This document shows positions 13,301-20,699 of a stretch of DNA of 64,000 nt, in pieces (the stretch's first letter is position 1; the number at the start of each line of letters is the position of its first letter). The translations under genes were made by a program, and so were the position numbers. The stretch is from Pseudorasbora parva (Eukaryota; Chordata; Actinopteri; Cypriniformes; Gobionidae): assembly GCF_024679245.1 (NCBI RefSeq), contig NC_090184.1, forward strand, positions 6,815,047 to 6,879,046, in the 5' to 3' direction. The notes below the pieces were generated by a model. That model was not told the origin of the DNA and searched no databases. It saw only the letters and a program-made list of their open reading frames with translations.

Positions 13301-14997
13301 GAATCAAAGATTCAATGCCCTATTCATAAACGACTGCCTCATTTATGAACGAATCAGCTGTTTGAACGAACAGACTCAATGACTCTCTCATAAGGATTCA
13401 CCTGCCGCCATCTACTGGTGGTTTAGTTAACTTTTTTTAGTTAAAACAACCGCATAGCATTATTTAGTGCAGTTTTAATTTTTCAGTGTTAATTATTTAA
13501 TTTGATTGGTAACAGCGCTATTGTTTATTCTAATTTAATTTATTAATCAAATTTAAGAATATAAAGGGAAAGCTGAAGCAAAGCCTATATTTAATAAGAT
13601 TAGGGGAAAATGTCCTTTATAAAAGGTAAAAATATCATAAATATGAAGATTTAAATACATCAAAGCTGATGAGAATGTTGACATTTAACTTTGCAGATAA
13701 CCAGAATTGTAAGTCAGAATGTAAACTGGGCAACAGATGGTAAGAACAATTACATTAACCCAAAACTAACTAAATTAAAATGCCACCGCCCATACTGTTT
13801 TCTTCTTCTTTTTAATTATTAGAATTAGACATTAAGAGAATACATTTTTATGCAAGTACTTTTACTTTTAATACTTAAAGTACATTTAAAATCAGGTACT
13901 TTTAACTTTTTACTTAAGTAGGGTTGTTGTTGTAGTACTTCTACTTTTACTAAAGTAAATATATTTCTGGTTACTTGTACTTTTACTTAAATACTGAGAT
14001 TCAGTACTTCCTCCACCACTGCCATATTATGAGAATTTCGAAGCAACCAAAATCTGAGTAATTTGAGTCAAATTGAGTGGTGTATAAGGCACCTCTTTAG
14101 CAAAAGAATATCTGAGAGCCTGATCAACTTTCTTTTGTTCTTTTCTCCGTGGTAATCGGGTAACATATGTGTTGCATGACTTGATAGTAATGTGTTTAGT
14201 ATCAAATTAATTGCTTCAACCACACCCCTAAAGGACTACAAATTATGTAGTGTGACAAGTTTTGTGAAGTTAAGAGGGGAGTATGTAGCCAGTTGCTTGT
14301 GACTTTTTATTTTATGTCATCCTACTTTTATTATTTTATTTTACCTTACCTTCTTTTTGTTGAAAGAAATATTTTTGTAAATGTGTTAACTTCATCAAAA
14401 CTTAATGTTACCCTTTAAGCGCTCGCGCTTAGTCTGACTGTGAATGCAGACGGGGAAGTGCGGAGTGAGAGAGTAGGCCTTCTAGTGTGTTTTCTAATTT
14501 TGCTCCAACCTATTCTTCTTTAAAGGGAAATAAATATACATCCTTCATCTCATCCATGTTTGGCCGTCCTTCTGTCCTGAGGGTACCACTTATCTGCTAC
14601 AATTACCTACTGCCAGCCTGTTTAACAAGGTTACATGTATCGAATTGCTCTTATGTGAACAATTATATGTGGTGTTCTCTAAATTATGGAATTATTTAAT
14701 ATAAATAGCAAATTAATAATCCTTGTACAAACATTACTCACATGAAGATGTGCTTGAAAATCTCTCAGGTATTTTCCTTTTAATCAGTTCATCATCCTCG
14801 TCATCTATGAAAAATAAATATATTTTTATATTTTTAAATATATTACAAGAAACAACAGCAGGCTTTTCAAAATGACAACACTCTTGTCTCGTCAAGTTAT
14901 TAAACTCACAATCATCAACATATTTTCTGTATCGTGTGGGTTTACAGATAAGTCTTCGAGCAGGCTCGTCTTCACTCTCTAAATTTGATGAAAACAT
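4390..14997 (-). CDS. candidate five-exon gene, product unknown
   Basis: Minus-strand model: exon 1 14910-14997 (ATG at 14997), exon 2 14742-14804, exon 3 4787-4843, exon 4 4539-4630, exon 5 4390-4458 ending in TAA. Donors read GTGAGT, GTGAGT, GTCAGT and GTAAGG; acceptors end TTCATAG, TTTCTAG, TTTCAAG and TTCTATAG. Phases 1, 1, 1, 0 agree across all four junctions and the lengths sum to 369 nt, giving 122 residues with no break. The product is acidic near its start (ESEDEP, DEDDEL) and then more basic and helical (RRTHTKVLEKVIEDFIAE). I do not recognise the family. Intron 2 contains the whole of LTR element A. An AG acceptor (AAATTTAG) lies 19 nt inside exon 1, so that exon may be internal and the gene may extend upstream. 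It could also be a transposon-borne gene or pseudogene. Confidence 0.4.
4907..5467 (+). repeat. 5' LTR of element A
   Basis: It starts TGTAGCCAGTTGCTTG and ends GATATCTGCTACA, i.e. TG...CA. It matches the 3' LTR except for an extra segment at about 5037-5147. A short internal duplication also occurs: CTGTCCTGAGGGTACCACTT appears near 5312 and again near 5436. Repeat-end position is inferred from the adjacent primer-binding site. Confidence 0.8.
5474..5491 (+). other. primer-binding site of element A
   Basis: TGGTGCCGTGACCCGGAT follows the 5' LTR by six bases. It begins with TGG, complementary to a tRNA CCA end, and closely resembles the site of element B (TGGTGCCGAAACCCGGGA). The priming tRNA is not assigned. 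Confidence 0.65.
5861..7211 (+). pseudogene. gag: gag of element A, frameshifted
   Basis: A start ATG at 5861 (after CACAAA) opens MAGRGQDPSDLFTPLAGRGR, then the frame shifts near 5940 and again near 6150. The capsid region reads through PPMFKGDESDKYTVQEWID and YWVRLNSAAEQTNNHL, a typical retrotransposon gag layout. Near the end a cysteine-rich segment CRVCGDTAHSTRSHC (C-X2-C-X4-H-X5-C) followed by CLICFQRKDC resembles a variant nucleic-acid-binding knuckle. The gag stop overlaps the start of the protease frame by four bases (ATGA). As it stands the protein cannot be made intact. It would form the particle core. Confidence 0.75.
7208..8182 (+). CDS. pol: aspartic protease region of element A
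   Basis: A 324-codon open frame overlaps the gag stop by four bases. The retropepsin signature is visible: LRALLDSGSMACTMN near residue 60 gives the catalytic DSG, and IILGTNVIKYI about 80 residues on matches the second conserved block (normally (I/L)(I/L)G). The frame stops at 8180-8182, before any reverse transcriptase motif. In related elements this region runs on into RT, so this copy is truncated. The role would be maturation cleavage of Gag-Pol. Confidence 0.65.
   Translation: MSRESETLRKKDDLLLYEESCKAVPDKSVLYQNVMKLERADSLFYTDVVIAEPRVTLRALLDSGSMACTMNKEAELKLKSAGVVLTPSETRPDIILVSCGGISIQPEFIYHLEMEVYGHAVSVPILVVHGQREEIILGTNVIKYIISQMKNTPVYWRVLSQPESSNNDDVIQFLDMLSGLHRWKGTEMPGKIGTAKLTQAVVLCPQQEHLVWAKLPAAVPVSVRSAVLVEPAKSQLHENIAVGRVIASMSSDRWVPVKVLNATDKPITLRRNTKVADVFPCVALEDLDIGPQHPNSCELKVMNQTQVSTADSMLSEPPSTQTQI
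8183..8634. other. unassigned sequence replacing the RT of element A
   Basis: Between the protease frame and the MITE no RT motif (no YxDD, no LPFG-type block) appears on either strand. The sequence is AT-rich and non-coding. It must derive from a deletion or replacement inside element A, or from a further unrecognised insertion. Confidence 0.45.
8635..8934. mobile_element. MITE with long inverted ends
   Basis: The two halves are inverted copies: TAAAGCAACCAGCTGCAAAG near 8676 is the reverse complement of CTTTGCAGCTGGTTGCTTTA near 8876, with GAGTTAACTT / AAGTTAACTC outside it. The right end reads TTTTTTACAGTG (outer sequence CACTGTAAAAAA); the left end is more diverged. About 300 bp, no coding capacity. 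The family is a non-autonomous DNA transposon; the superfamily is not certain because I see no clean target duplication. Confidence 0.8.
8935..9116 (+). pseudogene. pol: RNase H C-terminus of element A
   Basis: The frame reads GTDNNPLTYILTKPKLDACE, then RWVAKLAPYNFSIQYIPGNK and NAVADAMSRQP. This is the end of a gypsy RNase H and the linker to integrase (DNN-PL, RW, PG-N-ADA-SR). Everything upstream of GTDNN, including the RNase H active-site Asp/Glu region, is missing. Downstream it is cut by the Rex1-like LINE insertion at about 9117. Confidence 0.85.
9117..10605 (-). mobile_element. Rex1/CR1-like LINE inserted in element A
   Basis: A minus-strand non-LTR element lies between the RNase H remnant and the integrase of element A. 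Its 3' end (9117-9145) is a short tandem repeat of CTGAA, as CR1/Rex1-type LINEs have in place of poly(A). Its 5' end is truncated in AT-rich DNA near 10540-10605. Element A coding sequence resumes at once beyond it, so this is an insertion. Confidence 0.8.
9224..10560 (-). pseudogene. reverse transcriptase of Rex1-like LINE, one nonsense codon
   Basis: The minus-strand frame carries the RT blocks in order: NKSPGPDNISGKVLKAC, LNDFRPVALTSLVMKTFEKI, DPFQFAYRAGRGV, then a TAA at 10214-10216 in frame, then RLAFIDFSSAFNTL, GSPQGCVSPLLFILYTND and LKFADDTVIV with the catalytic ADD. The C-terminal FVVLPSGRRYRA and terminal block end at 9224. Apart from the single stop the frame is open over more than 1.3 kb. 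Endonuclease is lost by 5' truncation. The clade (Rex1/CR1-like) is judged from motif style. Confidence 0.8.
10606..12644 (+). pseudogene. pol: integrase region of element A with several stops
   Basis: After the LINE insertion element A resumes. The zinc-binding H-H-C-C segment runs from GVHDDAGHQGQGG (about 11080) to CCKRC (about 11190). The catalytic core shows D in FIDFWSAEDR, D in HSDQGANFESEL and E in HTERFNRTLG, i.e. all three acidic residues. In-frame stops lie at 11036 (TAG), 11627 (TAA) and 11873 (TGA), and the frame shifts near 11925. The C-terminal part continues to 12644 with KLSDKWETVPYVVVS, a common C-terminal beta-barrel start, and a low-complexity acidic tail. It would insert cDNA into host DNA but is dead here. 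Confidence 0.85.
12673..14021. mobile_element. non-autonomous hAT element with perfect 8 bp target duplication
   Basis: The left end CAGTGGTGGAAAGTAAC and the right end GTACTTCCTCCACCACTG form imperfect terminal inverted repeats, with subterminal TACTTAAGTA-type words at both sides. The 8 bp CCATATTA occurs directly outside both ends (12665-12672 and 14022-14029). Eight-base duplication and CA-GTGG ends are diagnostic of hAT. The 1,349 bp interior has no transposase frame. An internal segment (about 13290-13690) resembles 41820-42225. Confidence 0.92.
14268..14283 (+). other. polypurine tract of element A
   Basis: AAGTTAAGAGGGGAGTA abuts the TG of the 3' LTR. This is the expected plus-strand primer site of an LTR retrotransposon. 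Confidence 0.75.
14284..14680 (+). repeat. 3' LTR of element A, with internal deletion
   Basis: It begins TGTAGCCAGTTGCTTG like the 5' LTR and tracks it to GGTGTTCTCTA. Relative to the 5' copy it lacks about 110 bp, with CCCTTTAAGCG at the junction, and its last about 35 bp are absent or diverged. The outer boundary is therefore approximate. Confidence 0.75.
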
Positions 14998-15670
14998 GTC
15001 ATGCTGAACTTTTCACTTGGCTTCGGCATATGTCTCTGTTATGAAAATATGTACGTTATTAAAAAAAACTGGGGTCCAAAAATATAAGCTATGACGCAAA
15101 AAAAAAAAAAAAAAAAAAGGATTATACCCCGCGTTCAGGGCTGTACCCAGGATTTTCAAAATACCGAGGTCCAAATATGAATTTTGGAGGGTTTGAAAAA
15201 AACAAAACATTTCCCTCCTTCACATATGCATTTTAAGACATAAGAAAATGAAAGAATCAGCTAACTGTAGCTTTAAAACCATGTCAGTGTGCAGTATAAA
15301 TTATTTTAAGAAGACAACAGATTTTTATAAATGAGAATCTGGTTAAATGTTGCTAACAAATTAGAGGGTTGCAAAATCAGAAGAGGTGTTTATGTTTATT
15401 ATTGACAAAACACAATAACATACTCAAGAGAAATGGCCAGGGGTGTATTCCATAAAAGCCGCTTAAAGCGGGGATTCAAGTCCAAAACCTGACTTGAATG
15501 AGCCGAGCTAAACAACCGCGCTTAAATTGGTTCCATAACAGTAAGTTGAGGATCATGTGATCTTACTAATTTGAGTCAGGTTTAAATAGTCTAGATAATT
15601 GCGTGTGCACACCATTGTTTAAAAGTCCTGAAAAGGCGAGCATGGGTCAGTCGATTTACTGTGGGCTACC
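14998..15670. other. intergenic with A-tract and possible element end
   Basis: A run of 22 A's lies at about 15097-15118, flanked by sequence I cannot assign. From about 15437 (AGGGGTGTATTCCATAAAA) the sequence looks like the terminal region of the Harbinger-type element whose gene starts at 15671. No other coding signal. Confidence 0.4.
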
Positions 15671-16250
15671 ATGGCAACAAAAGGGAAAGATAGAGCAGCG
15701 ATGTTCACGGCAACGGAACAGCGTTTGCTATTGGAAACATATGAAGAATTTAAAGATGTCATCACCAAAAAAGCCAATACGGCAGCAATAATTAAAGCAA
15801 GAGAGAAAGGTTGGCAGGAAATTGCTGATCGTCTCAATGCATAAGTAGCAGTGTAAACTATTTAAAATACTTTATCAACCTTGAATATGTGTCACAATAC
15901 GTTGCAAAGTTTGTGTGTGAATAACAGTAGCCTAACGTTAATTGCTTTCACACAACAGCAACTTAAGTGAAGGAAAAAGAACCTGGCAGCAGGTGAAAAT
16001 AAAATATAAAAATAAGTTCAGAATGGTAAGTAAATCTAATGGTATGTACATATGTAATCAATGCCAGCTTGAAGTTACAACCATTTAACTTCATATATTT
16101 TAACTTCATATATTTTTATATATATTTTTGTATGTTTTTATTTTTTTAATTGCAGCGACCAAAAAGAAGACTGAGGTTGCTGGCACTGGGGGAGGGCCAC
16201 CACCAGCCAGCTTCACTCCTGCAGAGGAGCTGGCTTTGGAAAGCCTTTGG
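15671..16250 (+). pseudogene. PIF/Harbinger Myb/SANT-like DNA-binding gene, decayed
   Basis: Exon 1 (15671-15840) reads MATKGKDRAAMFTATEQRLL then KKANTAAIIKAREKGWQEIA, a Myb/SANT-like trihelix as in the second protein of PIF/Harbinger elements. Exon 2 (about 15959-16025) gives NLSEGKRTWQQVKIKYKN, and exon 3 from 16156 gives TKKKTEVAGTGGG, PPP and FTPAEELALE. Where exon 1 should be followed by GTAAGT the sequence is ATAAGT at 15841, so the donor GT is lost. The exon 2-3 frame also disagrees by one base. The gene then runs into the G-tract at 16256. In intact elements this partner protein binds DNA and helps the transposase act in the nucleus. No transposase gene is visible. Confidence 0.75.
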
Positions 16251-16255
16251 CTTTT

Positions 16256-16799
16256 GGGGGGGGGGGGGGGGGGGTGAGTGAGTGTGTGAGTGAGTGAGTG
16301 AATGAGTGAGTGTGTAAGTGAGTGAGTGAGTGAGTGAGTGTGTGTGTGTGTGTGTGAGTGAGTAAATGTGTGTGTGAGTGTGTGTGTGTGTGTGTGTGAG
16401 TGAGTGAGTGAGTGAGTGAGTGAGTGTGTGTGTGTGAGTGTGTGAGTGAGTGAGTGAGTGAGTGAGTGAGTGAGTGAGTGAGTGTGCGTGTATGAGTGAA
16501 TGAGCGAGTGTGTGAGTGAGTGTAAGTGTGTGAGTGTGTGAGTGAGTGAGTGAGTGTGTGTGTGAGTGAGTGAGTGAGTTTGTGTGTGTATGAGTGAATG
16601 AGCGAGTGTGTGAGTGAGTGTGAGTGAGTGTGTGTGTGAGTGAATGAGCGAGTATGAGTGAGTGAGTGAATGAGTGTGTGAGTGTTTGTGTGTGTGTGAG
16701 TGTGTGTGTGTGAGTGAGTGTGTGTGTGAGTGAGTGAGTGAGTGAGTGAGTGAATGAGCGAGTGTGTGAGTGAGTGAGTGAGTGAGTGAATGAGCGAGT

Positions 16800-16840
<41 letters not shown>

Positions 16841-17192
16841 TGAGTGTGTGTGAGTGTGTGAGTGAGTGAGTGAGTGAGTGACTTAGTGTGTGAGTGAGTG
16901 AGTGAGTGAATGAGCGAGTGTGTGAGTGAGTGAGTGAGTGAGTGAGTGAGTGAGTGAGTGTGTGTGTGTGTGTGTGTGAGTGAGTGAGTGAGTGAGTGAG
17001 TGTGTGAGTGAGTGAGTGAGTGAATGAGCGAGTGTGTGAGTGAGTGTGTGTGTGTGTGTGTGAGTGAGTGAGTGTGTGAGTGAGTGAGTGAGTGAATGAG
17101 CGAGTGTGTGAGTGAGTGTGTGTGTGTGTGTGAGTGAGTGAGTGAGTGTGTGTGAGTGAGTGAATGAGCGAGTGTGTGAGTGTGTGTGTGAG
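16256..17192. repeat. G-tract plus long (TG)/(TGAG)n array
   Basis: Nineteen G's (16256-16274) are followed by more than 900 bp of mixed TG and TGAG units. The minus strand is open for 335 codons as endless His-Ser-Leu-Thr, purely because the repeat lacks stops. A variant block GAATGAGCGAGTGTGTGAG recurs nine times (starts at about 16498, 16596, 16642, 16752, 16789, 16908, 17022, 17094, 17162), so there is higher-order structure. Confidence 0.95.
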
Positions 17193-17478
17193 CCTGTTTA
17201 TGTGGTTTATGAGGACACAAATTTGTATAACTACATGGGTATTACACTGGTATTACACTATAAATGTGGTTTATGAGGACATATCAAATGTCCTCATAAT
17301 TCAAATGGCCTTAAAAACATACTAAATGATGTTTTTTTGAGAAAGTAAAAATGCAGAATGTTTCCTGTGATGGGTAGGTTTAGGGGTAGGGGCAGTGTAA
17401 GGGGATAGAAAATACGGTTTGTACAGTATAAAAACCATTACGCCTATGGAGAGTCCCTGTAAACCACATAGACCAACA
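17193..17478. repeat. spacer between the two TGAG arrays, likely dispersed repeat
   Basis: The spacer contains GTGGTTTATGAGGACA twice and its partial inverse TGTCCTCATAA, the stretch GGTAGGTTTAGGGGTAGGGG, and AAAACCATTACGCCTATGGA. I recall closely similar sequence beside TG microsatellites in many teleost introns; I cannot name the family. No coding evidence beyond a short open frame. Confidence 0.5.
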
Positions 17479-17633
17479 TGTGTGTGTGTGTGTGTGTGAG
17501 TGAGTGAGTGAGTGAGTGAGTGAGTGAGTGAGTGAGTGAGTGAGTGAGTGAGTGAGTGAGTGAGTGAGTGAGTGTGTGTGTGTGAGTGAGTGAGTGAGTG
17601 AGTGAGTGAGTGAGTGAGTGAGTGAGTGAGTGA
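17479..17633. repeat. second (TG)/(TGAG)n array
   Basis: About 155 bp of TG then TGAG units, interrupted by one short TG stretch. Same unit as the larger array. Open reading frames across it are artefacts of the repeat. Confidence 0.95.
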
Positions 17634-18127
17634 ATACTGTAACCAAAGGGGCCATTGGGGCCGAGAGCTGATAGAGAATGAACAATCCATGAGAAAACCT
17701 GCAAGACAGGATGAAAGATAATTTTATTAAAACAAATGAGAAACAATAAAAACATTGACAATCAATCAGAATCCTGACTTTATAAAGCTTTATCACTTAA
17801 AATTGCAGTCAATATTGTCTAATATCCCTATTGCAGTTGTATGAAGTATTTAGACTGGATAAACTCAGCCTGATCTGCCAGTGATTTCACCCTGCAGCTC
17901 AGTCTGGAAAACTGCACATTAATTTCTACTGCTTCTGATACACACTTTTGCGGGAACCACTTACACTTAGACATGAATTGCAGACAATCAGAATGATAAT
18001 TTGAAAATAACAAAATAAAACCTACCTGGATTACAAAGTTCAGGGTGACTCCTTCCTCTCATCTCATTTTTTATTGACAACGACGGTCAAAGTTCATTTG
18101 ATGACGACACACCCGACAAATGAGACT
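17634..18127 (-). other. unassigned segment with exon-like minus-strand signals
   Basis: On the minus strand an ATG-led piece MRGRSHPELCNP ends at a GTAGGT donor at about 18026. A pyrimidine-rich acceptor CTTGCAG at about 17703 follows in a compatible phase, and the next piece runs into the TGAG array. A 61-codon frame (17828-18013) lies inside the would-be intron. The signals are too weak to call a gene. Confidence 0.2.
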
Positions 18128-18535
18128 GTCATTATTAATCATTCTCATAGGATTTTCTTTTTTTAGCCAAGTCACTACTGAATTTACGAAAATATTTACA
18201 GACTTCATATTTAGTTAGCTCCCAATTACTACTGTAATTATTTTTCTTCTTTTGCTTTATTCCAAAATTTACTAATAATGTCATCAATTTTATTTCTGAC
18301 ATCATCATAAGAGAGGATTGAATTATTGAGCTTCCAATAAGAGGGAGTTTTATATGAAGTGATGTTATTTGAAAGAGTAATACGAATAGTAATAGACTTA
18401 TGATCAGATAAAGGTGAAGGTATAATGTCAGATAAGATATTATGAGATTATCTTATGTAGCTCTTTAGAAGCAAGCCATAAGTCAATGCGAGATTGGCAT
18501 GAGAGAGAGTTATTACTCCATGTAAATGTTTTTAA

Positions 18536-20051
18536 TTAAAGGAGGGGTGAAACACTCAGTTTCAGTCAGTGTCATGTCAATCTTGAGTACCTATAGAGTA
18601 GCATTGCATCCTGCATATCTCCGAAAAGTCTTTATTTTTTTTATAATTATATAAGAAAGATGCGCTGTTCCGAGTATTTCCGAAAAAAGCCGAGCGGGTG
18701 GGGGCGTGTCGTGTGAGCGGAGCTAAATAATGACGTGTGCAGCAGCGCGCTGCTATTGTGTTGAGTCGAGTGCGTCGTAAAGCTGTGTCATCCCTAACAG
18801 CGGGAAAAAAACTTTATTCAAAATAAAAATATGGCTTTTAATCAGATACAGCCACACATCTATGATCCGGAATCAGACCCAGAGGCTGCAGTTGAACAGG
18901 AGCAGCAGCAAAAACGACTAGAGCAGGACGTCTGTATGTGGTACAAGTTATACACTAACTATATAATATGCTTAGCGGCTTGTGTTATTTACATATTTAT
19001 ACTTGAATTATATCGTCGTATTTTTGTCTTTGAAGGTGTACATGTGGGAAGTGCAGTTGTGCACGTGTGTTTGTGTGTTTACGCGTGGTTTGTGTAGACA
19101 ATTGTAACGTTAGTAAGCGGACTGGTTTTGCACGGCAGGCTAAGTTAGTGTTTACATAGAAAGACACGGAATAGTAGCGCATTTGAATGAAGAAGCGTGC
19201 TTATTTAGTTCAACATATTTCCCCCCTCTTTGTGTATTGTTGTTTGGAGTGCTTTTACAATACACAAACATAAAGTTACACATATAGTGGCCAGCTAAAC
19301 AAATGTACACGCATTACACATCGCATGCTCCATTGATCAATTAACTATACGTGATCATGTTTGGGCTACTCGATGAGCATAGGCAAAAACACAGACATTT
19401 GAAGCAGTCTTACTCACAGCCTGCGGTTCTAACGTTGGGACCTTTATCGTTGGGACTGCTCCATCATTCAGCATTAGGCGATCGGAAAATCCTGTGTCGA
19501 GCTGGGCCTTGTTTATGAAACAGTCGGCACCGAAATGCAGCGAACAGATATAAACATTCGCGCAACTAAGTTGCTGATCCGGAAAAGCAAATTACATCCA
19601 CTGTTGCCTTAACGCGGGGTTTTTGGGGAATCTGTGCAGGACTGTCTTGGTCTGGCAACCAAAAACGCACTTTTTTGGTGACATTGTAATTGTGCACATC
19701 ACCAGTGCAGCAGCCTACGAGCCAGCGCTTTGATGGGGGTAGCCTGTTACTTTCACTCTCTCCCTCTCTCTCTCTCTCCCTCTCTCTCTCTCTCTCATGC
19801 TCTTCCGGTAGAATTGTCCGTAAGGCCCATACAAGAAAATTCCGCCCCCATTAACGTCAAGGGGACGCATGATCGCAAAAAACTTGCCGAAACTTATGAC
19901 TAACCGGAAGTAGTATTTTTGACAAAGAAATACTCCCATCAAACGTCCACCTTAACTTTTGAAACTTTGTCTATGTTTAGTATGGGAATCCAAGTCTTTA
20001 ACAGTGTAAAAAGATCAGTATGCATGAAACAGCATTTCACCCCCCCTTTAA
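18536..20051. mobile_element. Kolobok-like TTAA element inside the L1
   Basis: The left end TTAAAGGAGGGGTGAAA and right end (inverted) TTAAAGGGGGGGTGAAA are near-identical inverted repeats, with TTAA at both ends. L1 endonuclease sequence lies directly on both sides. I recognise the interior as a family abundant in cyprinid genomes, including a (CT)n run at 19757-19798. It carries one short exon-like frame but no transposase. Kolobok assignment rests on TTAA and general similarity; piggyBac-like is the alternative. Confidence 0.85.
18831..18940 (+). CDS. short acidic first-exon-like frame in the TTAA element
   Basis: The frame starts MAFNQIQPHIYDPESDPEAA and continues through EQEQQQKRLEQDV. 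It resembles the N-terminus of multi-copy fish proteins that start with an acidic 'P-Y-P-S' style segment. No later exon is recognisable, and the open frame beyond residue about 35 looks like intron. It is probably a relic of the autonomous element's gene. Confidence 0.3.
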
Positions 20052-20699
20052 GGATTGGTGAGTTTCTCTCCAGCAATCAATTAACAAAAATCTTTGCACA
20101 AACATCTTTAAGTAGTTATAGAGTTACTAGATTTGGGAGGCCATCTATCAATATTATTATCCATAACCACATTAAAGTCCCCACCAAAAATCAGATAAGA
20201 ACTGGGGTAGTTATTTAACAGTAAAAGTATGCGTTTTTCCAATCGATAAAAGAAACTTTCGTTGTTTTTTTGTTGATTGAATCCATAGAGATTGATAACA
20301 ATAAACATCTTATCGGAGATTTCAAGTAAAATACAAACATAACGGCCATTTGGATCACATTCCAAAAAAGAAATATTTTCCCCTTAAAGCGATGACGTGA
20401 AATGCAAACACCAGCTGAGCTTGATGTTCCATTGGACATCCACAGGTCCATGCCCATTGTGATCTCCAAAAGTTTAAATCTTCTTTGACTGAATGACATT
20501 CTTGTAAAAAATAAAAATCAGAGTTAAACTGTTTAATGTACAAAAAGACAGCTTTGCGTTTGGTAAGGTTTCTCAGCCCTCTAACATTAAGAGAAAGAAT
20601 AGATAGAGCCATGACAGTAGCAAAAAGTAAAACTAAACAAAAAACACACAAAAAAAGGAAACCTTTAAAGGCATTGCAATTCCACGTAGAGATGAGTTT

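Larger units (their letters stand above)
4907..14680 (+). mobile_element. degraded Ty3/gypsy-type LTR retrotransposon (element A)
   Basis: Two related LTRs (4907-5467 and 14284-14680) bracket a primer-binding site, gag, protease, an RNase H remnant, integrase and a polypurine tract. The order protease, RNase H, integrase is the usual gypsy order. The interior is interrupted by a MITE (8635-8934), a minus-strand Rex1-like LINE (9117-10605) and a hAT element (12673-14021). Reverse transcriptase is absent; unrelated sequence occupies 8183-8634. Frameshifts and stops occur in gag and pol, and the LTRs differ by a roughly 110 bp deletion, so the insertion is old and dead. I could not define a target duplication. 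Confidence 0.85.
18380..20651 (-). pseudogene. L1 ORF2 endonuclease, interrupted
   Basis: The frame opens MALSILSLNVRGLRN near 20612 with the N (of LNVRG) and E (of LQECH) of APE-type endonucleases. After frame changes come YLIFGGDFNVVMD and DRWPPK, then the TTAA insertion. Beyond it the same domain resumes as FTWSNNSLSCQSRIDLWLAS, and after a stop as PLSDHKSITI, giving the catalytic S-DH. So N, E, D-N and D-H motifs can be followed, but frameshifts and the 1.5 kb insertion kill it. Its role would be target DNA nicking. Confidence 0.75.

Noticed and set aside
4907..14680. Element A as a BEL/Pao element because of its TGGTGCCGTGACCCGGAT site
   Set aside because: The integrase and RNase H motifs are of gypsy type, and element B, a clear gypsy-group element, has a near-identical site.
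16498..17180. Regularly spaced repeats that could suggest a CRISPR-like array
   Set aside because: Spacers are the same TG/TGAG simple sequence, spacing is irregular and the genome is eukaryotic.
16213..17690. Long minus-strand frames of His-Ser-Leu-Thr repeats
   Set aside because: They arise only because (TGAG)n and (TG)n lack stop codons in that frame. No domain, no splice context.
17634..18060. Minus-strand exon pair MRGRSHPELCNP plus a piece entering the TGAG array
   Set aside because: The phase fits, but the second piece dissolves into a microsatellite and no homology is recognised; kept only as an unassigned region.
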